Assembly (NCBI GenBank): GCA_031283395.1
Contig: JAITBV010000156.1
Span: 1-13,131 of the forward strand
Direction of reading: 5' to 3'
DNA length: 13,131 bases
DNA from: Candidatus Adiutrix sp.
GTDB taxonomy: Bacteria > Desulfobacterota > Desulfarculia > Adiutricales > Adiutricaceae
The position numbers were made by a program, and so were the translations under genes. Positions 1 through 7,427 of this stretch are shown here, piece after piece. The notes beneath the pieces were generated by a model. It searched no databases, had not been told where the DNA came from, and saw only the letters and a program-made list of their open reading frames with translations. Numbering within the stretch: the first letter of the stretch is position 1; each line of letters opens with the position of its first letter.

Positions 1-468
1 GCCGCCCACAGGCTGGCCCATATTATGGTGGCTACCGGCGAACCTTCGCCCGACCTCGCGGCCCTGGCCCGGGGGCGGCCCGTCTTCACCGCTGTCCACC
101 TTCCAAAGGGCTGGCGCCGCCTAGGCGAAACCGAACTGGGGCCGCCGGAAGCCCTGGCCGGCCGGCCGGTCCTGGCCTTCTGCGGCTTGGGCCGCCCCGA
201 TTCCTTTCAGCGGACCCTAGTCCATCTTAACCTCGATATCCGCCGCTTCCTGGCCCTGCCTGACCACCAGGCTTACGACCGCCGTCTCCTGGCCGGCCTG
301 GGCCTGGCCTTCACGGCCAGCGGGGCGGATATCATGGTCACCACGGCCAAAGACGCGGTCAAACTGCCCCCGGACTGGCCCTGGCCGGTCCTGGTCCTGG
401 AAACCGAACTGCGGCTGGAGTCGCCCCAGGCCTTTTTCCAAGCCGTCCTTAAGGCCGCAAGGCCATGA
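1..468 (+). CDS. lpxK: Tetraacyldisaccharide 4'-kinase, C-terminal part (5' end outside window)
   Basis: LpxK phosphorylates the 4' position of tetraacyldisaccharide-1-phosphate to give lipid IVA, at the inner face of the cytoplasmic membrane. The frame is open from the first base, so the gene starts upstream of the window and about 155 C-terminal residues are visible. Family hallmarks seen are the FCGLGRPDSFQRTL segment, the DHQAY segment (family D-H-x-x-Y), and VTTAKDAVKL near the end (family T-T-x-K-D-A-V-K). The kinase P-loop lies in the missing N-terminal half. The stop TGA (466-468) overlaps the ATG of waaF in an ATGA, which points to translational coupling. The internal ATG at 25 is not the real start, because the reading frame and the homology continue upstream of it. 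Assignment rests on these motifs plus the adjacent heptosyltransferases. Confidence 0.9.
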   Translation, partial: AAHRLAHIMVATGEPSPDLAALARGRPVFTAVHLPKGWRRLGETELGPPEALAGRPVLAFCGLGRPDSFQRTLVHLNLDIRRFLALPDHQAYDRRLLAGLGLAFTASGADIMVTTAKDAVKLPPDWPWPVLVLETELRLESPQAFFQAVLKAARP

Positions 469-1862
469 AGACCGCCAGGTCTGAGATACTGGTGCGGGGC
501 GCCAACTGGATCGGGGACGCGGTCATGACCCTGCCGGCCCTGGCGGCCCTCCGCGATCATTTCCCCTTAGCCCGCCTGACCGTCCTGACCAGGCCCTGGG
601 CGGCCGGAGTTTACCAGGGGCAGGCCGACCAGGTCCTGACCTACGAGCCAAGCGGCCGCCACCGGGGCCTGTCCGGGATCCTGGCCCTGATTCGGGAACT
701 GACTCCTTTCGACCTGGCCCTTCTTTTTCAGAACGCCTTCAGCGCGGCTCTCTTTCCGGCCCTGGCCCGCGTCCCAGAACGCTGGGGCTATGCCCGGGAC
801 GGGCGGGGGTTCCTTCTGACCCGGGCCGTCCGCCTCGGGCCTTTGGACAGATCGGTCCATGAAGTCTTTTATTATTTGAACCTTTTGGAAAAACTGGACC
901 TCCCGGCCCCTTACCAGCCGCCGCGCCTCATCCTGGAGGAAGCCGCCCGGTCCGAAGCCGAGGCCCTCCTGGACCAAAAGGGCCTGGGCGATGACCGGTT
1001 CCTATTGGCCCTGGCTCCGGGGGCGGCCTTCGGCCCGGCCAAGCGCTGGCCAGAGGAGGGTTTCGCCCGGGCGGCCCGGCTGATCCTGGAAGCCCGGCCC
1101 GGAGGAGCGGTCATCTTAGGCGGAACGGAGGAAGCCCCAGCCGCCGGCCGCCTGATGGAGATGCTGCCGGAACCCAAACTGGACCTGGCCGGACGCACGA
1201 CCCTCCGCACAGCCATGGCCGTGTTGAGCCGGTCAGCCCTGCTTCTGACCAACGATTCCGGCCTCATGCACCTGGGTGGGGCCCTGGGAGTGCCCCTGGC
1301 GGCCGTGTTCGGCCCGACCGACCCACTCTCCACGGCACCCTTGGGGCCCAGCCGCCTGATCCAGTCCCGAGCGACCTGCGCTCCCTGCCGAAAACGGGTC
1401 TGCCCCCTGCCGAGGCAAATCTGTTTCGATGAGGTCAGCCCGGATCTGGTGGCTGCGGCGGCCCTGGAACTACTGATGGAAAAACCAAAGGGCCTAGCGG
1501 CCGTCTTCCTCGACCCCGAAATACTGGGGCCGGACCCGACCGCGGCCGAAGCGGCCCTGGCCCTGGCCCGGCGCGGCCACCTTCTGGTTTTGGGCGGACC
1601 GGCGGAAACCTCGACCCGAAGCCGGGCCAGCCTGATCCAGGCCGGGGTACCCTCGGAGGCTCTGGCCCTCCTGCCGCCACCCGGCCTGGACCTGACCAGC
1701 AGCCTGTGGATCGGCGGCCGGCTGGAGACCATGGCCCCGGCCAATCTGGCCGGGGCCAGGTCCGTCCTCATCCCTAGCAGCCGGGAGGCCCGGACCGGAT
1801 TTCAGACCCCCACCCTGACCGCCCCGAACCTTAAGCGGGCGGTGGAATGGTTCCTGGCCTAA
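465..1862 (+). CDS. waaF: ADP-heptose--LPS heptosyltransferase II with a degenerate HAD-like C-terminal domain
   Basis: A glycosyltransferase family 9 enzyme that transfers the second L-glycero-D-manno-heptose from ADP-heptose to the LPS inner core, on the cytoplasmic side of the inner membrane. The 465-residue protein opens with ILVRGANWIGDAVMTLPAL (8-26). It has the nucleotide-sugar site PGAAFGPAKRWP (185-196), TNDSGLMHL (262-270) and FGPTDP (282-287). A cysteine cluster C305, C308, C313, C320 is also typical of this family. GT9 ends near residue 338. Residues about 343-465 are extra and resemble GmhB-type HAD phosphatases: AVFLDPE matches FLDRDG, WIGGRLETM matches VGDRLEDM, and both are followed by an A-G-A stretch. 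However, most catalytic residues are replaced, so this domain is probably inactive. The start overlaps the lpxK stop and the next gene begins 14 bp after this stop. GT9 function is secure; the heptosyltransferase II label is likely. Confidence 0.9.
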   Translation: MKTARSEILVRGANWIGDAVMTLPALAALRDHFPLARLTVLTRPWAAGVYQGQADQVLTYEPSGRHRGLSGILALIRELTPFDLALLFQNAFSAALFPALARVPERWGYARDGRGFLLTRAVRLGPLDRSVHEVFYYLNLLEKLDLPAPYQPPRLILEEAARSEAEALLDQKGLGDDRFLLALAPGAAFGPAKRWPEEGFARAARLILEARPGGAVILGGTEEAPAAGRLMEMLPEPKLDLAGRTTLRTAMAVLSRSALLLTNDSGLMHLGGALGVPLAAVFGPTDPLSTAPLGPSRLIQSRATCAPCRKRVCPLPRQICFDEVSPDLVAAAALELLMEKPKGLAAVFLDPEILGPDPTAAEAALALARRGHLLVLGGPAETSTRSRASLIQAGVPSEALALLPPPGLDLTSSLWIGGRLETMAPANLAGARSVLIPSSREARTGFQTPTLTAPNLKRAVEWFLA

Positions 1863-1876
1863 GAGAGGCGGCCGCC

Positions 1877-2917
1877 ATGCCCCAACGCTTGCTCATAGTC
1901 CGCCTGTCCTCCATAGGAGACGCCATACACACCCTGCCCCTGGCCGCAGCCCTGCGCCGCCTCAGGCCAGAGTCCTTCCTAGGTTGGCTGGTGGAAGAGC
2001 CGGCTTCGCCCCTCATCGTAAACAACCCGCTTTTGGACTGGTGGTTGGTGCTGCCCAAGGGTTGGCTGAAAAAACCGGCTTGGCTGGCCCGGCTACGGCG
2101 GGAAACTAAGGCCCAAGGCTTCGAGGTCGCTTTCGACGTGCAGGGCCTAAGCAAAAGCGCGGTAGCGGCCCTCCTTTCGGGAGCATCCCTCAGAGTGGGT
2201 TTCAGCCGGGGCGAAGCCAGGGAAATAGCCCCTATCCTGGACAACTGCCTAATTACCCCACCGGGCCGGCATGTGGTGGCCAACACCCTGGGGCTGATGG
2301 CAGCCCTGGGAGAAAAGGCCCCGACGGAGGCGGAACTGGTTTTGCCACCCTGCCCCGCCCCAGAACTGGACCTGATCGAGGATTTCCTGGCCCGGCCGGC
2401 CTTGGCGGGCGGCTTTCACCTGTTCGGCCCCTGGACGAGCAATATTTCCAAATGCTGGCCGATGGAATATTTCACGGATCTGGCCGGCCGGCTACGGCGG
2501 GCCACCGGCCGACCGGCCCTGGCCCTGGGTCACGGTCCGCAGGAACGGGAGGCTGTCCGCCAAGCGGCGGCCCAGGCTCAGAACGATCTCTGGCCGGCCC
2601 CAGAAACCACGCTCCTTGGTGTGGCCGAACTCATCCGGCGAGCCGACCTATTTGTGGGCGGAGATTCTTTCCCCCTGCACACGGCGGCCGGCCTGGGACG
2701 CCCCACCCTGGGCCTGTTCGGGGTGAGCGACCCGGCCCGGGTCGGGCCGCACCAAGCCGGAGGGCGCTCCATCCACGCCCGGCTGACCCTGGCCAGTTCC
2801 CGCCGGGCCCGGGCCCGGCTACCCCAGGATAATATGCGGGCACTAACCGTGGAGCGGGTGGCCGCCGAAAGTCTAGCTATCCTTAACTCCCAACCATCGC
2901 CAGAGGAACGCCCATGA
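1877..2917 (+). CDS. waaC: GT9 heptosyltransferase, WaaC (heptosyltransferase I)-like
   Basis: A probable ADP-heptose:LPS heptosyltransferase I, which adds the first heptose to Kdo2-lipid A. The start at 1877 is preferred over an in-frame ATG at 1847, because GAGAGG sits just upstream and the protein then begins MPQRLLIVRLSSIGDAIHTL, matching the family N-terminus. The product is 346 residues, normal for GT9. Seen in order: RLSSIGDAIHTLP (9-21, D15), DVQGLSKSA (87-95, WaaC-like), ARE (114-116), a lysine in SKCWP (K192, where the donor-binding lysine is expected), GGDSFPLHTAAGLGRPT (261-277) and FGVSDP (281-286). The usual D-T-G-x-x-H of the acidic loop reads D-S-F-P-L-H here, so this is a divergent subfamily. 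The start codon lies 14 bp after waaF and the stop overlaps the next gene by ATGA. A different GT9 acceptor specificity cannot be excluded. Confidence 0.82.
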   Translation: MPQRLLIVRLSSIGDAIHTLPLAAALRRLRPESFLGWLVEEPASPLIVNNPLLDWWLVLPKGWLKKPAWLARLRRETKAQGFEVAFDVQGLSKSAVAALLSGASLRVGFSRGEAREIAPILDNCLITPPGRHVVANTLGLMAALGEKAPTEAELVLPPCPAPELDLIEDFLARPALAGGFHLFGPWTSNISKCWPMEYFTDLAGRLRRATGRPALALGHGPQEREAVRQAAAQAQNDLWPAPETTLLGVAELIRRADLFVGGDSFPLHTAAGLGRPTLGLFGVSDPARVGPHQAGGRSIHARLTLASSRRARARLPQDNMRALTVERVAAESLAILNSQPSPEERP

Positions 2918-3807
2918 CCAAACTTTGGCTCATCATCCTGACCGTCCTGTTGGCCTCACCGGCCGTAGCCGGTGATTTCATCGCCCCGGCCGACAACTCC
3001 GCGGCCCTGGCCTTCTTTCACGAGGGCCGCTATGCCCAGGCCTACGCCGCTTTCTGGCCGGCCCTGGCCAGGAGCGACCCCGAGGCGGTCTTCCACGGCC
3101 TCATCATCCGCCGCAACGGACTTGACGGCCGGGGGCAGGCCCAGGAACCGGAAACAGCCGCCCTGATGGACCTGTTGGCCGGCCGGGCGGAATTTATGCG
3201 CCGGGCCCTGGACGATAAAGATATCCCGGAAACCACGGCCGACGCCTACCGCACCGCCCTGGCCCATCTTTTATACGCGGGCAAGATCCCCTTGGACCGC
3301 CCGCCCGACTCGCCCGAGGATTATCCCGCCCGGCAAAAACAGGAGGCCCTGGGGCTGATTTCAGCCTTCGTCCTGGCCTCCCCGGCCACCCGCTATCCCC
3401 CGGCCATGAACTTCGCCGCCCACCTGAACCGGGCCCCGGGCGGATCAGTCAAGAGAGCCCAAATATTACTGCGCCGATCCGCCGAGGCCGGAGACCGCCT
3501 GGGTATGATAAACCTGTCCCTCTTTTACCGCGAGGGCCTGGGCGGGACCCGCAATGATCTTAGGGCCGCCCAGTTGGCGCGCCGGGCAGCCGATTCCGAG
3601 CCGCCCCTGGGCCGGGCCTTGAACGAAGTCGGCTTTTTTTACGAAACGGGCCGGGGCGTCACCCGGGATCTGGCCGAGGCCCGGGCCTGGTATGGGAAAA
3701 GCGCGGCCCGGGGCTACCAGCCAGGCCGGCACAACGCCGCCCGCCTTCATGACGCCAAGGAACCGCCCAAAAGCCGGCCGGCCCTGGAGGAAGACCTATT
3801 GTTCTGA
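2914..3807 (+). CDS. Secreted Sel1-repeat (TPR-like) protein
   Basis: A 297-residue protein with a typical Sec signal peptide: K3, a hydrophobic stretch LWLIILTVLLA, and a likely signal peptidase I cut after A-V-A (17-19). There is no lipobox cysteine, so it should be a soluble periplasmic protein. The C-terminal third carries Sel1-like helical repeats: AEAGDRLGMINLSLFYREG (191-209) followed by AAQLARRAAD, then ALNEVGFFYETGRGVTRDLA (235-254) with EARAWYGKSAARGY. A third, weaker one lies at about 145-195. Residues 27-60 (ALAFFHEGRYAQAYAAF) look TPR-like. Such repeats usually hold protein partners together; no enzymatic motif is seen. The ATG overlaps the waaC stop (ATGA), with GAGGA at 2903-2907 as a good ribosome binding site, so it is co-expressed with the LPS genes. 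Its specific function is unknown; a role in envelope assembly is only inferred from context. Confidence 0.8.
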   Translation: MTKLWLIILTVLLASPAVAGDFIAPADNSAALAFFHEGRYAQAYAAFWPALARSDPEAVFHGLIIRRNGLDGRGQAQEPETAALMDLLAGRAEFMRRALDDKDIPETTADAYRTALAHLLYAGKIPLDRPPDSPEDYPARQKQEALGLISAFVLASPATRYPPAMNFAAHLNRAPGGSVKRAQILLRRSAEAGDRLGMINLSLFYREGLGGTRNDLRAAQLARRAADSEPPLGRALNEVGFFYETGRGVTRDLAEARAWYGKSAARGYQPGRHNAARLHDAKEPPKSRPALEEDLLF

Positions 3808-3843
3808 ACAAGAAGGCTGGACTTACACCTGGATCCCGGCTTA

Positions 3844-5853
3844 TTAATCAGCGGCTAAAAAGGCCTCGTCCAGGGCTTTGATCTGGTCGCGGAGGTGGGC
3901 GGCTTTTTCAAAATCCAATTCATCGGCCGCGGCCTTCATGGCCTTTTTCAGGTCTTTCAGGAGGCGGGGGATCTCGTGGGGCGGCACGGCCCCGGCCTCG
4001 GCCTGGGGCCGCCGGGCTTCGGGGATGGGGACGTAGTCCCGTTCCCAGATGGAACCGCTGATGGCGCTTAGATCCTTGCGGATGGAGGCCGGGGTGATGC
4101 CCCGGGCCAAATTGTAGACCAACTGTTTTTCCCGGCGGCGTTCGGTCTCCCTTTTGGCGTCCAGCATGGCCGGGGTGGCCTTGTCGCCGTAGAGGATGAC
4201 CTGGCCGCCGGCGTTGCGGGCGGCCCGGCCGCAGGTCTGGATGAGGGAGCGGGCCGAACGCAGGAAGCCCTCCTTGTCGGCGTCCAGAATGGCCACCAGG
4301 GAGACTTCCGGGAGGTCCAGTCCCTCGCGCAGGAGGTTGATGCCGACCAGGACGTCAAAGTCGCCCAGGCGCAGGCCGCGCAGAATATCCACCCGGTCGA
4401 AGGTCTTTATGTCGGAATGGAGATAGCGGGCCGAAAGGCCGTGTTCATTAAGATATTCGGTCAGGTCCTCGGCCATGCGCTTGGTCAGGGTGGTCACCAG
4501 CACCCGCTCGCCCCTGGCCGAGCATTTTTTTATCTCCCCGTATAGGTCGTCCACCTGGCCCCTGGCCGGCTTGATGACTATGGGCGGATCTACCAGCCCG
4601 GTCGGGCGGATGACCTGTTCGGCCACCAGCCCGTTGGAGAGTTCCAGCTCATAATCGGTCGGGGTGGCCGAAACATAGATGGTCTGGACCAGGCGGCGGT
4701 TGAATTCATCGAAGGTCAGAGGTCGATTATCCAGGGCCGAGGGCAGGCGGAAGCCGTATTCCACCAGGGTGGTCTTGCGGCTGCGGTCGCCGTGCCACAT
4801 GGCCCGTACCTGGGGCACGGCGATGTGGCTCTCGTCGATGATCATCAGAAAACGCCGGGGGAAATAGTCCAGGAGCGTGGGGGGAGGCTCACCGGGGCGG
4901 CGGCCGGTGAGGTGCCGGGAATAATTTTCAATGCCGTGGCACCAGCCCAGTTCCTTCATCATCTCCAGGTCGAAATTGGTGCGCTGGGCCAGGCGCCGGG
5001 CTTCCAGGAGCTTATCGGCCGCCTCCAGTTCCTCCACCCGCCCGGCCAGTTCCAGGCGGATGTCGGCCATGGCCCGGTCCAGGTTCTCGCGGGTGCTGAC
5101 ATAGTGGCTGCCCGGATAGATCAGGGCCTCGCTCAAGGGCCCCCGGACCTCGCCCTTCAAGGGGTCGATGCGGCTGAGGCGATCAACAGTGTCGCCGAAG
5201 AATTCCACCCTAAGGGCCTCGCTCTCCTCATAGGCCGGAAAAATCTCCAGAACATCGCCCCGCACCCGAAAAACGCCCCGGTGGAAGTCGTAGTCATTGC
5301 GCTCATACTGCATTTCCACCAGCTTGGCCAGGATGTTGTCCAGGGCCCGATCCACCCCCACTTCCAGGTGCAGCATCAGGGCGCTGTAGGCCTCGGGCGA
5401 GCCCAGTCCGTAGATGCAGGAAACCGAAGCCACGATAAGCACGTCCGCCCGGTCCAGGAGGGCCCGGGTGGCCGAATGGCGCATCCGGTCTATGGCCTCG
5501 TTGATCTGGCTGTCCTTTTCAATGAAGGTGTCGGATTGGGGGATATAGGCTTCCGGCTGGTAATAATCGTAGTAGGAGACGAAATACTCCACCGCGTTAT
5601 GGGGGAAAAAACCCTTGAATTCACCGTAGAGCTGGGCGGCCAGGGTCTTGTTGGGGGCCAAGACCAGGGTGGGCAGGCCCACTTCGGCCACCACCCCGGC
5701 CATGGTGAAGGTTTTGCCCGAACCGGTCACTCCCAGAAGCACCTGGTTGGGCGCCCCGTCCCTTAAATTGGCCGTAAGGCTCCGGATGGCCTCGGGCTGA
5801 TCGCCCTGGGGGGAGAACTCGCTGACCAACTGAAAGGGGCTGGGGGAGGTCAA
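3844..5853 (-). CDS. uvrB: Excinuclease ABC subunit B
   Basis: UvrB is the damage-verifying helicase-like subunit of UvrABC nucleotide excision repair. It receives DNA lesions from UvrA and recruits UvrC. The 669-residue length is normal. Seen in order: [17 protein letters not shown] (7-23), Walker A GVTGSGKT (41-48), the beta-hairpin region [15 protein letters not shown] (91-105) that inserts into DNA, Walker B DESH (340-343), YVSATP (393-398), RPTGLVDP (416-423), helicase motif VI with TCGRAARN (540-547), and a C-terminal UVR motif (about 627-662) with [13 protein letters not shown]. The start is a TTG. No ATG or GTG lies between the cysS stop and this codon, and the resulting N-terminus matches the family. 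It lies 12 bp after cysS and is probably co-transcribed with it. It converges with the Sel1 gene across 36 bp. No SOS-type box was noticed directly upstream. Confidence 0.97.
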   Translation of the reverse strand: MTSPSPFQLVSEFSPQGDQPEAIRSLTANLRDGAPNQVLLGVTGSGKTFTMAGVVAEVGLPTLVLAPNKTLAAQLYGEFKGFFPHNAVEYFVSYYDYYQPEAYIPQSDTFIEKDSQINEAIDRMRHSATRALLDRADVLIVASVSCIYGLGSPEAYSALMLHLEVGVDRALDNILAKLVEMQYERNDYDFHRGVFRVRGDVLEIFPAYEESEALRVEFFGDTVDRLSRIDPLKGEVRGPLSEALIYPGSHYVSTRENLDRAMADIRLELAGRVEELEAADKLLEARRLAQRTNFDLEMMKELGWCHGIENYSRHLTGRRPGEPPPTLLDYFPRRFLMIIDESHIAVPQVRAMWHGDRSRKTTLVEYGFRLPSALDNRPLTFDEFNRRLVQTIYVSATPTDYELELSNGLVAEQVIRPTGLVDPPIVIKPARGQVDDLYGEIKKCSARGERVLVTTLTKRMAEDLTEYLNEHGLSARYLHSDIKTFDRVDILRGLRLGDFDVLVGINLLREGLDLPEVSLVAILDADKEGFLRSARSLIQTCGRAARNAGGQVILYGDKATPAMLDAKRETERRREKQLVYNLARGITPASIRKDLSAISGSIWERDYVPIPEARRPQAEAGAVPPHEIPRLLKDLKKAMKAAADELDFEKAAHLRDQIKALDEAFLAAD

Positions 5854-5865
5854 GGTTAAAATGCT

Positions 5866-7275
5866 CTAACGAACAAACTTCCAGGCGGTGGCCCCGCCCT
5901 TATCTTCCAGAAGGACGCCCCTGGCCAGAAGCTCATCCCGGAAGCGGTCGGCCTCGGCCCAATTTTTGGCGGCCCTGGCCGCGGCCCGGGCCGCGACCAG
6001 CTTTTCTATCTCCTCGGGCGCGAGCTCATCTTCCCGGCCGGGGGCCAGGGTTTTGAAAAAATCCTCCGGGTCCTGGCGCCACAGCCCCAGCCTTTCCCCC
6101 ATGGACTCCAAGGCCGCAAAAAAGGCGGCCGCTTCCCCGGGCCGGCCTTCCTGGACCGCCCGGTTCAGGATCCGCACCAGGTCAAAGACCACCCCCAGGG
6201 CCTTGGCCGTGTTAAGGTCCTCGTCCATGGCCTCCTGAAACTTGTCCAGAAAGGGTGAAGACTGATCCTGGTCCGGAGATTGCCCCGCCATATACTCCCG
6301 GGCCGCGGCCAGGGCCCGGTAAACGCGCTCCAGGGCTTTTTCCGCCTCGATAAGGGCTTCGTCGGAAAAATCCAAAGGTCCGCGATAATGCTTGGAGGCC
6401 AGGAGAAAACGCAGGGTTTCGCCGCCGAATTTTTTCAGGATGTCCTTGACCGTGAAGAAGTTGCCCAGGGACTTGGACATCTTTTCATTATTGAGCCGCA
6501 CGAAGCCGTTATGGGTCCAGAACCGGGCCATGGTCCGGCCCAGGGCCCCGGACTGGGCCAACTCGTTTTCATGGTGGGGGAAGATGAGGTCCAGCCCTCC
6601 GCCGTGGATGTCGAAGGCCGCCCCCAGGAGGCGGAAGCTCATGGCTGAACATTCGATGTGCCAGCCCGGCCGGCCCGGGCCCCAGGGGCTGGGCCAGGCC
6701 GGTTCGCCGGCTTTGGCCGCCTTCCAGAGGGCGAAGTCGGCCGCGCTCCTCTTGCGTTCGTCCACGGCCACCCTGGCCCCGGCTTGCTGTTCCTCCAAAG
6801 TACGGCGGGATAGGCGGCCGTAGGCGGGATAGGCGGCCACGTCAAAATAGACGTCCCCTTCCAACTGGTAGGCCAGGCCCCGGTCCATAATGGCCCCAAT
6901 GTCCTCGATCATGGCCTGGATGTAGTCCGTGGCCCGGGGGGTATGGGTGGGCTCAAGGCAACCCAGGGCCGCCATGTCCTCGGCGTAGCTTTCCGTGTGG
7001 CGTTGAGCCAGGGCCCGCCAGTCCTCGCCTTTTTCCTCGGCCCGCCTGATTATCTTGTCGTCCACATCGGTGTAGTTGCGGGCATAGGTCACCTCGAAGC
7101 CCAGAGCCTGGAAATGACGCACCAGAAGGTCGAAAGCCACCGCGGCCCGGGCGTGCCCCACATGGGCGTGGTCATAGACTGTGGGGCCGCAGGCGTAAAG
7201 GGTGACCCGGCCGGGATCAAGGGGGACGAAGGTTTCCAACTGGCCGCTCAGGGTGTTGTGAAGTCTCAAGGCCAT
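5866..7275 (-). CDS. cysS: Cysteinyl-tRNA synthetase
   Basis: A class I aminoacyl-tRNA synthetase that charges tRNA-Cys in the cytoplasm. The 469-residue protein carries YACGPTVYDHAHVGHAR (27-43), which contains the HIGH motif as HVGH (38-41). The KMSKS loop is exact (265-269, in NNEKMSKSLGNFF). All four zinc ligands that select cysteine are present: C29, C209 (IECSAMS), H234 and E238 (FPHHENELAQS). NYTDVDDKII (67-76) is another family signature. The C-terminal anticodon-binding region ends in AKNWAEADRFRDELLARGV. The ATG at 7275 follows an AGAGGG ribosome binding site. A 152-bp AT-rich spacer separates it from lolD, so it may have its own promoter. uvrB follows 12 bp after its stop. Confidence 0.97.
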   Translation of the reverse strand: MALRLHNTLSGQLETFVPLDPGRVTLYACGPTVYDHAHVGHARAAVAFDLLVRHFQALGFEVTYARNYTDVDDKIIRRAEEKGEDWRALAQRHTESYAEDMAALGCLEPTHTPRATDYIQAMIEDIGAIMDRGLAYQLEGDVYFDVAAYPAYGRLSRRTLEEQQAGARVAVDERKRSAADFALWKAAKAGEPAWPSPWGPGRPGWHIECSAMSFRLLGAAFDIHGGGLDLIFPHHENELAQSGALGRTMARFWTHNGFVRLNNEKMSKSLGNFFTVKDILKKFGGETLRFLLASKHYRGPLDFSDEALIEAEKALERVYRALAAAREYMAGQSPDQDQSSPFLDKFQEAMDEDLNTAKALGVVFDLVRILNRAVQEGRPGEAAAFFAALESMGERLGLWRQDPEDFFKTLAPGREDELAPEEIEKLVAARAAARAAKNWAEADRFRDELLARGVLLEDKGGATAWKFVR

Positions 7276-7307
7276 ATCATGATCCCTCTGCAGAAAAAAT
7301 TAAGGGC

Positions 7308-7334
7308 TTGTTCTTAAATAAAAAATTTTGTTCT
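7308..7334. repeat. Direct repeat TTGTTCT, two copies 20 bp apart
   Basis: TTGTTCT occurs at 7308-7314 and again at 7328-7334, on the same strand and with a 20-bp period, about two helical turns. The intervening bases are almost only A and T. Further pentamers of the same family in the opposite orientation (GAACA) lie at 7347-7351 and 7374-7378. The second TTGTTCT lies inside the spacer of the candidate cysS promoter and the first overlaps its -10 box, a sensible place for a regulator to bind, but chance in AT-rich DNA is also possible. Confidence 0.4.
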
Positions 7335-7341
7335 CTGGCAA
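7313..7341 (-). promoter_or_regulatory. Possible cysS-uvrB promoter
   Basis: On the - strand TTGCCA (7341-7336) is followed after 17 bp by TTTAAG (7318-7313). The -35 box matches sigma-70 in five of six bases if the fifth C is compared with TTGACA loosely, but the -10 box in only four. Transcription would start near 7306, giving a leader of about 30 nt before the cysS ATG. The spacer is A/T-rich. This is a weak call; cysS could equally be served by the lysS promoter. Confidence 0.3.
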
Positions 7342-7364
7342 GACGCGAACACTCTTTAAGCGCA

Positions 7365-7384
7365 GAAATATATGAACATATTTC
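7365..7384. repeat. Perfect 7-bp inverted repeat with 6-bp loop (operator-like)
   Basis: GAAATAT (7365-7371) and its exact reverse complement ATATTTC (7378-7384) flank the six bases ATGAAC. A short, AT-rich dyad of about 20 bp without a T-tail looks more like a protein-binding site than a terminator. It lies about 24 bp upstream of the candidate cysS -35 box. The symmetry is seen directly; the operator role is inferred. Confidence 0.4.
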
Positions 7385-7427
7385 GAGCAATAAAAAACGT
7401 GAGCAACGCCGCCAGGGGGCAAAAAGA

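Larger units (their letters stand above)
7276..7427. other. AT-rich 152-bp spacer between lolD and cysS
   Basis: This is the longest gene-free stretch in the window and is visibly AT-rich against the very GC-rich surroundings, with runs such as AAATAAAAAATTTT. It holds a perfect inverted repeat, a direct repeat and a possible cysS promoter, listed separately. No hairpin followed by a T-run was found after the lolD stop on the - strand, so lolD transcripts may read through into cysS and uvrB. Confidence 0.6.

Noticed and set aside
911..1771. A 286-codon open frame on the - strand
   Set aside because: Antisense shadow of waaF. It is rich in Arg, Ala and Ser with no recognisable domain.
1847..1876. 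Ten-codon longer start for the waaC-like gene
   Set aside because: The extra residues overlap the end of waaF and do not match the family N-terminus. The ATG at 1877 has the ribosome binding site.
4792..5766. A 324-codon open frame on the + strand
   Set aside because: It lies fully antisense to uvrB, whose motifs are unmistakable. It has no family features, and long antisense frames are expected in such GC-rich genes.
7308..7378. LexA/SOS box suspected from GAACA/TGTTC motifs near a repair gene
   Set aside because: The spacings (16 and 13 bp between cores) match neither the E. coli CTGT-N8-ACAG box nor the alphaproteobacterial GTTC-N7-GTTC box, and cysS lies between the motifs and uvrB.
7385..7427. 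Possible terminator after lolD (GAGCAA motifs plus A/T-runs)
   Set aside because: The two GAGCAA copies are in the same orientation, so they cannot pair into a hairpin, and no other stable stem was found.
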